DNA of 64,000 nucleotides from JAGLON01 sp041394985 (GTDB lineage: Bacteria; Zixibacteria; MSB-5A5; GN15; JAAZOE01), in contig JAWLBI010000001.1 in the NCBI GenBank assembly GCA_041394985.1, positions 2,480,001-2,544,000 on the forward strand, read 5' to 3'. This document shows positions 45,925 through 54,547 of this stretch, one piece after another; the first letter of the stretch is position 1; the number at the start of each line of letters is the position of its first letter. The notes under the pieces are model-generated. The model saw nothing but the letters and a program-made list of their open reading frames with translations. It was not told where the DNA came from and did not search any database. The position numbers and the translations under genes were made by a program.

Positions 45925-48188
45925 GCGAATGTATCGATAAAAAATACGAGCGGATGCTGTTTGCATATGAGTCCGGCATTCTCCCGGCCTCCGATATTCG
46001 TGATCTTGAATTGCATCTCATGGAATGCAATCATTGCTTCGAGAAAGCCCAGCGGTTCGAACGGGCCTCTCGCCTGATTAAATTCGATAAGGACGTTCGG
46101 GAGGCCATTCTCCTCGATGCGAACGAGAAAAAGAAAACATCGCGCGGGCTGTTCTCCATACCGGTTCTGGCCGCCGCCGCAATCATCCTGATATTTCTGG
46201 TTATCAAACCCTGGCAGGTGGAGATTCATACGACACAATCGGCGTTCGCCAATGACAATAGACTGGCTGTTCTCTACTTCGAAAATATGACGGATGCAAC
46301 GGATTCGTTAAAAACGGCAGAAATTGCAACTAATTTGCTGATTACGGATTTGTCCCAGTTCAGCCAGTTCACAGTGTTATCGAGCCAGCGAATCGCCGAC
46401 GCAATGACAAGTCTCGGCTACTCAAAAGACGCCGTACTCGAAAAATCCATAGCCCTCGCGGTGGCTCGCGAGGCCAGTGCCCGTTGGATACTGTCCGGAT
46501 CCATTTTGCAGACCTCGCCGAATTTCATTATCACGACACAGCTCATTGATGTATCGAGCGGCAAAGTCTTATCGTCTCATAAGGAAACGGGAGTCCCCGC
46601 CGATGACATTTTCTCGATCATCGATAAAACCGGCGCAGTAGTCCGCAATGATATTCCGATTTCGAACGCTGCCCATTCCGAGGAAAACATCCCGGTCGAA
46701 CAGATGACGACTCATTCCATCGAGGCATATAGGTTATTCCTCGAAGGTAAAGAGTATTTTGAGAAACTTTATGTCGTCGAGGCAATCGAAAAGTTCAGGG
46801 AGGCGCTCGATATTGATTCGACCATGGCCATGGCCTATTATTATCTTTCGTTCTATCTGCCTCAGGAGGAAATGAAGGATGTCATAGCCCGGGCAGTGGC
46901 ATATTCCGAAAAATTACCGGAGAATCAGTATCGGCTCATTCGCGCAAGAAATTTTGAACTTGAAGAAAATTTCGCCAAGGCGATGGAGCAGTATCATATA
47001 TTAATCCGCAGATACCCCGATGACAAGGAAGCATTGCTCCACCTGGCGCTGAACGAGTTTTTCAGCGATATGAACGAACTCGCCATGATTCATCTGAAGG
47101 AAATACTCCGGATCGATCATTATAATAAGTCGGCCTATAATCAATTGGCATATTCCGCGATGCGCCTGGGCAAACTTGATGAGGCGCTCCAGTATGCCAA
47201 TGAGTACCTGAATTTGGTTCCGGATGAAGCCAATCCGTACGATACAAAGGCAGAGATTCTCCTGGCGCTAAAAATGCCCGACTCTGCAATTGCGGCATTA
47301 CAAAAAGCGCTTGAAATAAAACCTGATTATTCGCAAGTACATTTACGACTGGCGAATGTCTATCTGCAACGTGGCGATTATGAGAAGGCGGAAGCCCATT
47401 ATAAGGAGGTCCTGCGTGGAAGTCGAGGCAGATATCGTCAGGTAGCCGCTTTATACCCGGCCATCATTACTATGAAACAAGGGCATTTTGGCGAGGCGTT
47501 GCGGCATCTTGACTCACTCGAACAGGATATATTCGGGCGGCAGGAATCGAATTACAATAAAACCATGATGGCCTCGATAGTCTTCCTAAAGGCTCGGACG
47601 TATGAAGCGATCGGTGTCCCTGAGCGCGGATTGTCGGGGTTGCGAACATACGGTAATCTGCTATCACCACTCGGTATTCATGAAGATGCCAAATACAGAT
47701 TCTATTATTATCAACTGCTGGCGGAAACCGGACGATTTGACGTCCTAAGAACCGAAGTGGAATCCGTGAAAAGACTTGGATATGAATTACAGGATGGATC
47801 AAAAGAGAAATATTATATTGACGGCATTACGGCGTTTTATCAGCGGGATTATTCCTCAGCCATTGCATTCCTGAATAAGTCGCTGGGATCTGAGCAAGAC
47901 TTCTTTGGCTATTATATGCTTGGTCGGGCATATTTGCAGGCAAAACAACCTGATAGTGCCATTGCCGCTTTTCACGTACTGGATTGGTCGGAATATACGG
48001 CGCAGTTATACAATGATATCTGGGATGTCATGCGGTTTTATTATTTGGGCAAAGCATATCGAGATACCGGCCGTACCGATGAGGCCATTGAGTACTTGCA
48101 GCGGTTTATGAGTTTTTGGCACAAAGCCGATTCCGGAAATCCCGAAGTCGAAAATGCTCGAAAATTGCTGGATGAATTGAGTAGTTAA
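45921..48188 (+). CDS. Anti-sigma zinc finger / membrane segment / TolB-like / TPR fusion protein
   Basis: The start at ATG 45921 overlaps the sigma factor stop. The 755-residue protein begins with an anti-sigma zinc-finger motif, H32-x3-C36-x2-C39 (HLMECNHCF). One membrane helix spans 77-96 (GLFSIPVLAAAAIILIFLVI). Residues about 113-225 match the TolB-like N-terminal domain of COG5616 (LAVLYFENMTD ... RWILSGSILQTSPNFIITTQLID). From about 285 to the end there are TPR repeats such as PDSAIAALQKALEIKPDYSQ. The zinc finger should bind the sigma factor in the cytoplasm. The TolB-like and TPR parts would lie in the periplasm and could sense envelope state. No kinase domain is present, although similar TolB-TPR tails often follow kinases. 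Confidence 0.87.
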   Translation: MSECIDKKYERMLFAYESGILPASDIRDLELHLMECNHCFEKAQRFERASRLIKFDKDVREAILLDANEKKKTSRGLFSIPVLAAAAIILIFLVIKPWQVEIHTTQSAFANDNRLAVLYFENMTDATDSLKTAEIATNLLITDLSQFSQFTVLSSQRIADAMTSLGYSKDAVLEKSIALAVAREASARWILSGSILQTSPNFIITTQLIDVSSGKVLSSHKETGVPADDIFSIIDKTGAVVRNDIPISNAAHSEENIPVEQMTTHSIEAYRLFLEGKEYFEKLYVVEAIEKFREALDIDSTMAMAYYYLSFYLPQEEMKDVIARAVAYSEKLPENQYRLIRARNFELEENFAKAMEQYHILIRRYPDDKEALLHLALNEFFSDMNELAMIHLKEILRIDHYNKSAYNQLAYSAMRLGKLDEALQYANEYLNLVPDEANPYDTKAEILLALKMPDSAIAALQKALEIKPDYSQVHLRLANVYLQRGDYEKAEAHYKEVLRGSRGRYRQVAALYPAIITMKQGHFGEALRHLDSLEQDIFGRQESNYNKTMMASIVFLKARTYEAIGVPERGLSGLRTYGNLLSPLGIHEDAKYRFYYYQLLAETGRFDVLRTEVESVKRLGYELQDGSKEKYYIDGITAFYQRDYSSAIAFLNKSLGSEQDFFGYYMLGRAYLQAKQPDSAIAAFHVLDWSEYTAQLYNDIWDVMRFYYLGKAYRDTGRTDEAIEYLQRFMSFWHKADSGNPEVENARKLLDELSS

Positions 48189-48220
48189 GAAATTCTCGGC
48201 GAGACTCTGTTGTTGCAATT

Positions 48221-48245
48221 GGGCGGAAGTCATCGACTCCCGCCC
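48221..48245. terminator. Imperfect hairpin between convergent genes
   Basis: GGGCGG (48221-48226) pairs with CCGCCC (48240-48245), with a further inner AGTC/GACT pairing after one mismatch. ATAATTTATTT follows on the plus strand. It probably terminates the fusion gene and kbl on opposite strands. Confidence 0.5.
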
Positions 48246-48255
48246 ATAATTTATT

Positions 48256-49491
48256 TCAGCCTTCCGATTCTTTGAATTGCTTCAGAACCTCGAGGACACA
48301 ATCGATATCATACGAGGTATGATCGGCGCACACCTGGAAGCGAATGGTTTCATCGCCTTTCGGAACGACCGGATAATTGAGCCCGGTAGCCAGCACGCCG
48401 TTTTCGCGCAGGAATTTCACCAGACGCGTCGTCTTTTCGGTATCTCTGACAAGTAACGGAACGACCGGATGAGGACTGGGGATGGTTTCATAGCCCAAAT
48501 CCAGCAATCCCTGCTCAAATTTCTTCGTCATGGCCGAGAGGTGTTTCAGGAGTTCTCTGCCGTCATCGCTGTTGAGAATATCGAGCGCCTCAAGCGCCGT
48601 CGTCGTTTCCGATGGCGTAATCGGATTGGTGTAGATATAGAATGGGTTTTTCTCGCGAAGATAAGGGACAATCGCGCCGTTAGCGACGACATAGCCGCCG
48701 TTGACGCCGAAGGCTTTGCCCAGCGTGGCAACGAGAATATCCACTCCCTTGGCCTTCGTTATTTCTTCGGTGCCTCTCCCCGTCTCGCCATAGGCGCCGA
48801 CACCGTGCGAGTCATCGACGACCAGAACGATGTCTTTCGGAAAATGCTCGTTATATTTTTTCGTCAGTTCGCAAATCTTATCGAGCGGCGCATAGTCGCC
48901 GCGCATACTGAACACGCCGTCAGTCACGACGATGACATGTTCACATTGCCCGATACATTCCTTGAGCTGATTCTCAAGTTCATCCAGTTTATTGTGTTTG
49001 TAGATTTTCTTGCCCTTCGGGCGAGCCAGCTTCATAGCGTTGATAATGCAATTGTGGTTGAGCTCATCGGAAACGATAATCGTTTCCGGCGTCACGAGGG
49101 TTGAAATCACGCCCAGTACGGTCGTATAGGCCGAACTATTGAGCATGCAATGGTCGCGACCATGAAACTCGGCCAGTTTTTTCTCCAGCTTGATATGCGG
49201 CCGATAGGTACCACTGATAAAGCGCACGGCTCCCGGTCCGACACCGTATTTTTCCGCGCCTTCTTCCTCGGCCTTCAGCATTCGCTTCTGAAACTGCAAA
49301 CCGAGGTAAGAATTGGAATTCATCCTGATGAAATTCTTATCCTCATAGCCGTCGAGGCGGAAGCGAGGGCCTCGGTTATCCTTGGCCTTTTTCACCTTGA
49401 CGACAACCAGTTCGGCGCCTTTGGCAGTACCGGTCTGGACAAGTTCGTCTATCTGGCCTTGTAAAAAGGCCGAAAAGTTTTTTGATGGCAT
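48256..49491 (-). CDS. kbl: 2-amino-3-ketobutyrate CoA ligase (glycine C-acetyltransferase)
   Basis: This PLP enzyme of the alpha-oxoamine synthase family cleaves 2-amino-3-oxobutyrate with CoA to glycine and acetyl-CoA. The conserved segments are NSNSYLGLQ, GPGAVRFISGTYRPHIKLE, the VVDDSHGVGAYG strand, and VATLGKAFGVNGG with the PLP-binding Lys. IRFQVCADHTSYDIDCVL ends it. Homologous BioF enzymes exist, but the immediate upstream neighbour on the same strand is an NAD-dependent L-threonine dehydrogenase. The pair therefore forms the two-step threonine degradation route. Length 411. Confidence 0.87.
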   Translation of the reverse strand: MPSKNFSAFLQGQIDELVQTGTAKGAELVVVKVKKAKDNRGPRFRLDGYEDKNFIRMNSNSYLGLQFQKRMLKAEEEGAEKYGVGPGAVRFISGTYRPHIKLEKKLAEFHGRDHCMLNSSAYTTVLGVISTLVTPETIIVSDELNHNCIINAMKLARPKGKKIYKHNKLDELENQLKECIGQCEHVIVVTDGVFSMRGDYAPLDKICELTKKYNEHFPKDIVLVVDDSHGVGAYGETGRGTEEITKAKGVDILVATLGKAFGVNGGYVVANGAIVPYLREKNPFYIYTNPITPSETTTALEALDILNSDDGRELLKHLSAMTKKFEQGLLDLGYETIPSPHPVVPLLVRDTEKTTRLVKFLRENGVLATGLNYPVVPKGDETIRFQVCADHTSYDIDCVLEVLKQFKESEG

Positions 49492-49515
49492 GGGTTGTAT
49501 CTCCTTACAAATCCG

Positions 49516-50475
49516 TTATTTCTTATCCTTGAGGCGCTTGGATATCTTTTCAATCATATCCTTGACCATGGATGCCATATCAAAGTCGGGATTCCATCCC
49601 CACTCCGACCGGGCTGCGCTGTCATCCAGTGAGTCCGGCCAGGAATCCGCTATTGCCTGACGTACGGGATCGACATCGTAATCGATTGAGAATTCCGGCA
49701 GATGCTTCCGAATTTCATCGGCCAGAATCGAGGGCGTAAAATGCATCGCCGTTACATTATAGGCGTTGCGGTGAATCAGGTTGGAGCTGTCCGCTTCCAT
49801 TAATTCAATCATGGCCTTGATAGCGTCGGGCATATACATCATATCGAGCGAACTGTCCTCGCGCAGATAACACGTATATTTGCCATGCCTGATAGCCTCG
49901 AAGAATATGGCAACGGCATAATCGGTCGTCCCGCCGCCCGGTTCCGTTTCGTATGAAATGAGTCCGGGGAATCGCAGTGAGCGTGTGTCCACCGAGAACC
50001 GTTTGAAATAATAGTTGGCCAGTAATTCCCCCGACAGTTTCGTTACCCCGTACATCGTTTCCGGGCGCATGATGGTCATCTGCGGCGTATTTTTCGGCGG
50101 TGTCGATGGTCCGAAGGCGCCGATTGAACTGGGGAAAAACATCTTGCATTTATACTGTCGAGCGGCCTCGACCATATTGTACAAGCCGCCCATGTTGACC
50201 TGCCAGGCGATACCGGGTCTGGTTTCGCCTATTGCGGATAAAATCGCGGCCATATGATAAATCGTATCTATCTCGTATTGCTGCATGACTCTTGTGATAT
50301 GGTGCTCATCGGTCACATCGAGGAATTCGAACGGACCGGAATCGCGCAGTTCCAGATCGGACGGCATGCGAATATCGGTCGCGATGACATTGCCTTCGCC
50401 GTATTTTTTCCTCAGAGCGACGACCAGTTCCGAACCGATTTGCCCGATTGCCCCCGTTATAAGAATCTTTTTCAT
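49516..50475 (-). CDS. L-threonine 3-dehydrogenase, SDR/epimerase type
   Basis: The start at ATG 50475 gives MKKILITGAIGQIGSEL with the Rossmann GxxGxxG motif. The frame runs 30 bases further upstream. FPSSIGAFG and the YGVTKLSGE catalytic Tyr-x3-Lys follow. LRFPGLISYETEPGGGTTDYA is the signature of the short-chain-dehydrogenase-like threonine dehydrogenases, and MMYMPDAIKAMIELME is also conserved. It oxidises threonine to 2-amino-3-ketobutyrate with NAD, which the adjacent kbl product cleaves. The product has 319 residues. A leader hairpin lies upstream at 50507-50539. Confidence 0.9.
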   Translation of the reverse strand: MKKILITGAIGQIGSELVVALRKKYGEGNVIATDIRMPSDLELRDSGPFEFLDVTDEHHITRVMQQYEIDTIYHMAAILSAIGETRPGIAWQVNMGGLYNMVEAARQYKCKMFFPSSIGAFGPSTPPKNTPQMTIMRPETMYGVTKLSGELLANYYFKRFSVDTRSLRFPGLISYETEPGGGTTDYAVAIFFEAIRHGKYTCYLREDSSLDMMYMPDAIKAMIELMEADSSNLIHRNAYNVTAMHFTPSILADEIRKHLPEFSIDYDVDPVRQAIADSWPDSLDDSAARSEWGWNPDFDMASMVKDMIEKISKRLKDKK

Positions 50476-50506
50476 ACACCTCTGCCTTAGCAATTTGTCA
50501 GTCAAA

Positions 50507-50539
50507 CCCGCGCGACCTTTTGCAAATCTGTTGCGCGGG
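50507..50539 (-). promoter_or_regulatory. GC-rich hairpin in the leader of tdh
   Basis: CCCGCGC (50507-50513) pairs perfectly with GCGCGGG (50533-50539) around a 19-base loop. It lies 31-64 bases upstream of the tdh start on the minus strand. No T-tract follows on that strand (TTTGAC does), so it is not a clear terminator. It could mark an RNA control element or a protein site. Confidence 0.35.
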
Positions 50540-50647
50540 CCTAAAAATATTGCATATATATACTAACTACCGGTCGCCAAATCAAGTAGTCAAATGATGT
50601 TACCGGCGCTTCTTCAAACGATTTATGAACGGATTTACGGTAATTGT

Positions 50648-50968
50648 ATGATGCAAAAACCTCAGGATTTCACGAAGGCCGTCAAGAAGGCGATCAAGGC
50701 GATTCCGAAAGGAAAAGTCGCGACCTATGGTCAGATTGCTGCCGTCGCCGGAAACCCTCGGGCCGCCAGACAGGTCGTCAGAATTCTCCATTCAAGTTCC
50801 GAAAAGGACAACCTCCCCTGGTATCGGGTCATTAACAGCAAAGGTACGATTTCTTTATTGCCGGGAAATGGGTATGAACTGCAAAAGGCGCTATTGGAAG
50901 CCGAGGGAATTGTATTCGGATTGCAGGATAAAATCAATCTGACCACATATCAGTGGAAGAAACGATGA
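50648..50968 (+). CDS. Alkyltransferase-like protein (ATL), MGMT-related
   Basis: The start is taken at ATG 50648; the frame opens 54 bases earlier at 50594, and no site has a clear Shine-Dalgarno. The 106-residue protein matches the DNA-binding C-terminal domain of O6-alkylguanine-DNA alkyltransferases: IPKGKVATYGQIAAVAGNPRAARQV, then LPWYRVINSKGTIS. Where alkyltransferases have PCHR with the acceptor Cys, this protein has PWYR. The Trp substitution is the hallmark of ATL proteins. These bind O6-alkylguanine without repairing it and pass it to nucleotide excision repair. Confidence 0.9.
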   Translation: MMQKPQDFTKAVKKAIKAIPKGKVATYGQIAAVAGNPRAARQVVRILHSSSEKDNLPWYRVINSKGTISLLPGNGYELQKALLEAEGIVFGLQDKINLTTYQWKKR

Positions 50969-50986
50969 CTCGCCGCACTTAAAGTA

Positions 50987-51619
50987 TTACTTTAATAGCT
51001 TCTCGTTTGCCTTATCCAGTAAAGTTGCCTCGTGAGTCGCGCGAATCGGAACGACATTGCTGGTAATCGTCCTATCGCTCACCTCATTCAGGGCTGCTAT
51101 AACGAGTTCAGCCTCTTCTCTCGTTTTCAAATCAATGACCGTCAGACTGCAGGTCGGATTACACCCGATAAAGTCGACATCGGCGTCTTCGAGGCCGATA
51201 TTATACAGGATATCGCAAATAACATTGTCGCATTCCATCGCGCCGCAATCGACCCCCGCAATGGCCACCTCATATCCCACGGTATGGTCATAGCGAAATG
51301 GGAAGAACGTCAAAAATGCAATGACTACGACAGCCGCTACCGTACTGAGGGCGAAGGACGGCTTTGATATGGAACCGCGAGTCGGAGTCGTCGAATTGAT
51401 TCGTGCGATCGCCTGTCGTTTTATGTGGTCGAATTCCGGGATGTTTTCGGAATAGTCCAATTTGCGGCTTTCTATTGATTCGGTAACGCTATTTACAGCA
51501 TTGTATTCAGCGCAACACATCGAGCAATGCTTTATGTGCGACATTGTTTCCGCATCTAACGAATCCATCCGTTTGTGCAGAAGATCGTCTATTCGAGACT
51601 TGACTTCGCGGCAGCGCAT
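50987..51619 (-). CDS. Anti-sigma factor with zinc finger and Cys-rich external domain
   Basis: The 210-residue protein begins with a putative zinc finger: Cys3, then H28-x3-C32-x2-C35 (MSHIKHCSMCC). One membrane helix lies at about 88-106 (FALSTVAAVVVIAFLTFFPF). The region beyond it carries five Cys (125, 130, 135, 153, 157), then a beta-alpha-beta-like tail (SLTVIDLKTREEAELVIAALNEV) that recalls HMA/ACT-sized domains. The Cys set could bind a metal or form disulfides. Its start overlaps the upstream ECF sigma gene by 31 bases. It is probably the membrane anti-sigma for that sigma factor. Confidence 0.83.
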   Translation of the reverse strand: MRCREVKSRIDDLLHKRMDSLDAETMSHIKHCSMCCAEYNAVNSVTESIESRKLDYSENIPEFDHIKRQAIARINSTTPTRGSISKPSFALSTVAAVVVIAFLTFFPFRYDHTVGYEVAIAGVDCGAMECDNVICDILYNIGLEDADVDFIGCNPTCSLTVIDLKTREEAELVIAALNEVSDRTITSNVVPIRATHEATLLDKANEKLLK

Positions 51620-52170
51620 TCTGCGTCCTTTCTTTCCACGATTACTGATTGGGCTTTTCGCTCGGCCGATCGGGTGGCACTGAGAATCGCCTCTTTCATC
51701 TTATTTCGAGCCCGAAACAGCCCCGCTTTCACGGCGCCTTCGGTCTTCCCGATCATTTCCGAGATTTCCTTTACCGGCCAGCCCTCGACTTCGTGCAGGA
51801 TTATTATGGCTCGGTGTTCAGGCGATACCGCACTCAAGGCGATTTCGAGAGTCTGTCGATGCCCGAAAGCCTGTTCGGGATTGGCATCCGCCGGAATATA
51901 CAATGCCTGTTCCGTTAGCGACGTGAACCGCTTCCAGAATGAGCGTCTCTTTTTTGACTTAAAAGCATTCACAATAATCCTGTACAGCCAGGCGTTAAAG
52001 GCCGAGACGTCTCGCAATTGCGAGAAATTCTGATAGGCCTGTACCAGGGCATCCTGAAACAGGTCATCTCCGGAATCGATACTGCCCGTCAACTTCCGAC
52101 AAAACATCATTGTCTTTTTGTACTCCGGTTTCAGCAGATCCCAGAAATCATCCCGGTCATTTTTCATCAT
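51589..52170 (-). CDS. ECF-type RNA polymerase sigma factor (RpoE-like)
   Basis: The 193-residue protein shows region 2 (KKTMMFCRKLTGSIDSGDDLFQDALVQAYQNF ... FNAWLYRIIVNAFKSKKR) and region 4 (AVSPEHRAIIILHEVEGWPVKEISEMIGKTEGAVKAGLFRARNKM). It differs in sequence from the ECF sigma factor at 45385. The last 30 bases overlap its putative anti-sigma gene. It lies 102 bases downstream of hydE on the same strand, so read-through from the hydrogenase operon is possible. Confidence 0.92.
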   Translation of the reverse strand: MMKNDRDDFWDLLKPEYKKTMMFCRKLTGSIDSGDDLFQDALVQAYQNFSQLRDVSAFNAWLYRIIVNAFKSKKRRSFWKRFTSLTEQALYIPADANPEQAFGHRQTLEIALSAVSPEHRAIIILHEVEGWPVKEISEMIGKTEGAVKAGLFRARNKMKEAILSATRSAERKAQSVIVERKDAECAAAKSSLE

Positions 52171-52272
52171 ACTGTAGACGCTTCTATAAATGGTTGCGTT
52201 ACGGTCAATATATATACTTATACGGATTTTTACACGTTTTTCCTGTGTATGTTCGTGTTATTGATTGAGATA

Positions 52273-53316
52273 CTACCTGCCGGCAGGGAATTTGACCCGG
52301 CCGCCGTGGCCGGTACCGGGCTTTCTGTTGAGTTGGGCGATGGCGTCCAATATGTCAAAATGATTGTAATTCATTATATGATTTGATGTTGTGGGATATA
52401 TAGAATATAAAGACCGGAACGGTTCCGGGGTCAAATTGGGCATGATGACATTGGCGCCGCTTCTCAGTCCAATAATAAATCCGTTACTGCTGATATTGGC
52501 CAAAGCCGTTGTCGCCGGAATATTGCTCTGCGGGCAGGCCAATCGCGTCAGCGCGATGACTTTACGCGTGAAAAGTGCGGAATTCGGGATTTGCCCCGGG
52601 ATATTCTCCTCTGCCATGAGGAATTGTTTCCCCAATATGGTACCGGGGTGAGGAATATAAGGGCCAACCCCGACCATATCGAGGTCAAGCTTCTGAAACA
52701 GCTCGATATCTCTGGCGACCATGGAATAGGTCTGTCCGGGCAATCCGATCATGATCCCTCCCCCGATTTCATACCCAAGCTCGCGGAGTGTTTGGAGGAG
52801 TCTGATTCTGGGATGAGATTTCAGGTTCTTTTGCAGTTTGATTTTTTGGTATAGACCGAGATCGGAGGTTTCGAAGCGGAGTAAATATCGGTCGGCGCCC
52901 ATCAGTTTGAGATGCTTCAGTTCCGATATTGTCCGCTCTCCGATACTCAGTGTCACCGCGAGTCCGAACGACTTCTTTATCTGGGCGATGATATCGCCGA
53001 GCCATTGCATTGGAATTTCGGGATTGTAACCGGATTGGAGCACGACCGATCCATAACCTCGTTCGAATGCTGTTTTGGCGCAGGCCACAATTTCATCGTC
53101 CGTCAGGCAGTACCGGGTGAGCCGGTAATTCGATGCATTCATTCCGCAATACGAGCATTTGCGGACGCATTCATTGCTGAATTCGATCAGGCCCCTGAGG
53201 TGAACGGCATCTCCGACGTTGGCCTTTCTGACAGCATCCGCCTTTTCCCAGAGTTCCTGCAGGCGCACCGGATTGCGCTTGCGGAGCCACCCCAATATTT
53301 CATTTCTGCTCAGCAT
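52273..53316 (-). CDS. hydE: [FeFe]-hydrogenase H-cluster maturase HydE (radical SAM)
   Basis: HydE acts in assembly of the diiron subsite, on the organometallic Fe(CO)2(CN) synthon delivered by HydG. The radical SAM Cys set is C50-x3-C54-x2-C57 (NECVRKCSYCG). The TIM-barrel region contains VVLQSGYNPEIPMQWL and MGADRYLLRFETSD, and GIMIGLPGQTY. The C-terminal half has GVGPYIPHPGTILG, which is typical for HydE against BioB. Length 347. The ATG lies 17 bases inside the end of hydF, so the two are translated together. Confidence 0.93.
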   Translation of the reverse strand: MLSRNEILGWLRKRNPVRLQELWEKADAVRKANVGDAVHLRGLIEFSNECVRKCSYCGMNASNYRLTRYCLTDDEIVACAKTAFERGYGSVVLQSGYNPEIPMQWLGDIIAQIKKSFGLAVTLSIGERTISELKHLKLMGADRYLLRFETSDLGLYQKIKLQKNLKSHPRIRLLQTLRELGYEIGGGIMIGLPGQTYSMVARDIELFQKLDLDMVGVGPYIPHPGTILGKQFLMAEENIPGQIPNSALFTRKVIALTRLACPQSNIPATTALANISSNGFIIGLRSGANVIMPNLTPEPFRSLYSIYPTTSNHIMNYNHFDILDAIAQLNRKPGTGHGGRVKFPAGR

Positions 53317-54547
53317 GGTCCAAGGCCTTATGATACGCCGTCAGCGCATCCGGGAATGGCTCCAGGGCTCGGTCGAGGATATTGAGACAATATGCGATCG
53401 TCATGCCGTAGTTCGTTATCGGCACTCCGGCATCGGTGCAAAGTTGAATCCTCGACAATACCTCTCGCCTGTTTGCGGTACAGGCCCCGCAATGAATAAC
53501 GAGCTGGTACGATTTCAGCTTTTCCGGGAAATTGTGCCCTTGAGCATAGTCAAAAAATATTCCCTGTCCCTGTCGTGATCGAATCAGAGCCGGGATTTTT
53601 TCTCGTCCGATATCATCTTTTACCGGATGATGCGTGCAGTGTTCGGCAATCAGGACATGATCACCATTCTTGAGCGCATCGATAGCCCGGACTCCCTGCG
53701 CCTGTGTGACGAGGTCGCCCTTTAATCGGGAAAACAATATCGAAAAGCTGGTGAGCGGAATATGGCGAGGCACGGTTTTATCGACTACACCGAATGCCTG
53801 CGAATCAGTGACGACCAAATCAGGGGCAACGGCGAGTGAGTCTAACACCCGGGCAAGTTCCGTTTCCTGCGTCACGACGCTCCAGGAATGATTGTCGAGC
53901 AAATCTCGGATAGCCTGGGCCTGCGGAAGAATCAGGCGCCCCTTCGGGGCCTCGCTATCGACCGGAACAACAAGCACCGCGCAGTTACCGCGTTTGACAA
54001 GATCGGCAAGAATGACCTGTTCGTCGAAGAAAAAGCGAGGCGCGCTTTTGATAATTGCCTGCCGCAATTGATTCAATCCCCTGGATTGCAATGCCGACAC
54101 CTTAATGACAGCTCCGTCTATAATCGGTAAGCAATCGAAGAGATCCGGGCTATCCTCGATCAGGTCGCATTTGTTAATGACGATAATCGCCGGAATATTT
54201 CTGTTTTTCAATTCATTATAAAGATACGATTCGTATTCAGCCCATTCATATGGCGTCGTAACGATAATGCCGATATCAAGGCGTTCCAGGATGCGCTCAG
54301 TTTTTTGTGCGCGCAGACTCCCAATCGACCCGCTATCGTCAATACCCGCGGTATCAAAAAAGAGGACGGGGCCGAGATCATGCAACTCCATCGGTTTTTT
54401 AACGGGATCTGTTGTAGTGCCGGGTGTGTCGGAAACAATCGATACTGTCTGCCCCGTCAGCGCATTGAGCAGACTCGATTTCCCTGAGTTGCGACGGCCA
54501 AGTATGCCGATGTGCAGGCGCATCCCCGATGGCGTTTTGGCAGACAT
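53300..54547 (-). CDS. hydF: [FeFe]-hydrogenase H-cluster maturation GTPase HydF
   Basis: HydF is the scaffold on which the diiron subsite is completed and then handed to HydA. The GTPase domain has GRRNSGKSSLLNAL (17-30), the TTTDP switch, DTAGIDDSG and NKCDL. The C-terminal cluster domain has CxH in AEHCTHHP, and HCxxC in VIHCGACTANRREVL. These are the conserved [4Fe-4S] ligands of HydF. Length 415. The ATG overlaps the stop of the preceding 125-residue gene by one base (TAATG). Confidence 0.95.
   Translation of the reverse strand: MSAKTPSGMRLHIGILGRRNSGKSSLLNALTGQTVSIVSDTPGTTTDPVKKPMELHDLGPVLFFDTAGIDDSGSIGSLRAQKTERILERLDIGIIVTTPYEWAEYESYLYNELKNRNIPAIIVINKCDLIEDSPDLFDCLPIIDGAVIKVSALQSRGLNQLRQAIIKSAPRFFFDEQVILADLVKRGNCAVLVVPVDSEAPKGRLILPQAQAIRDLLDNHSWSVVTQETELARVLDSLAVAPDLVVTDSQAFGVVDKTVPRHIPLTSFSILFSRLKGDLVTQAQGVRAIDALKNGDHVLIAEHCTHHPVKDDIGREKIPALIRSRQGQGIFFDYAQGHNFPEKLKSYQLVIHCGACTANRREVLSRIQLCTDAGVPITNYGMTIAYCLNILDRALEPFPDALTAYHKALDHAEQK

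Noticed and set aside
50979..50995. 17-base palindrome TTAAAGTATTACTTTAA between convergent genes
   Set aside because: AT-rich, overlaps the anti-sigma stop codon and has no T-tract. It is probably chance.
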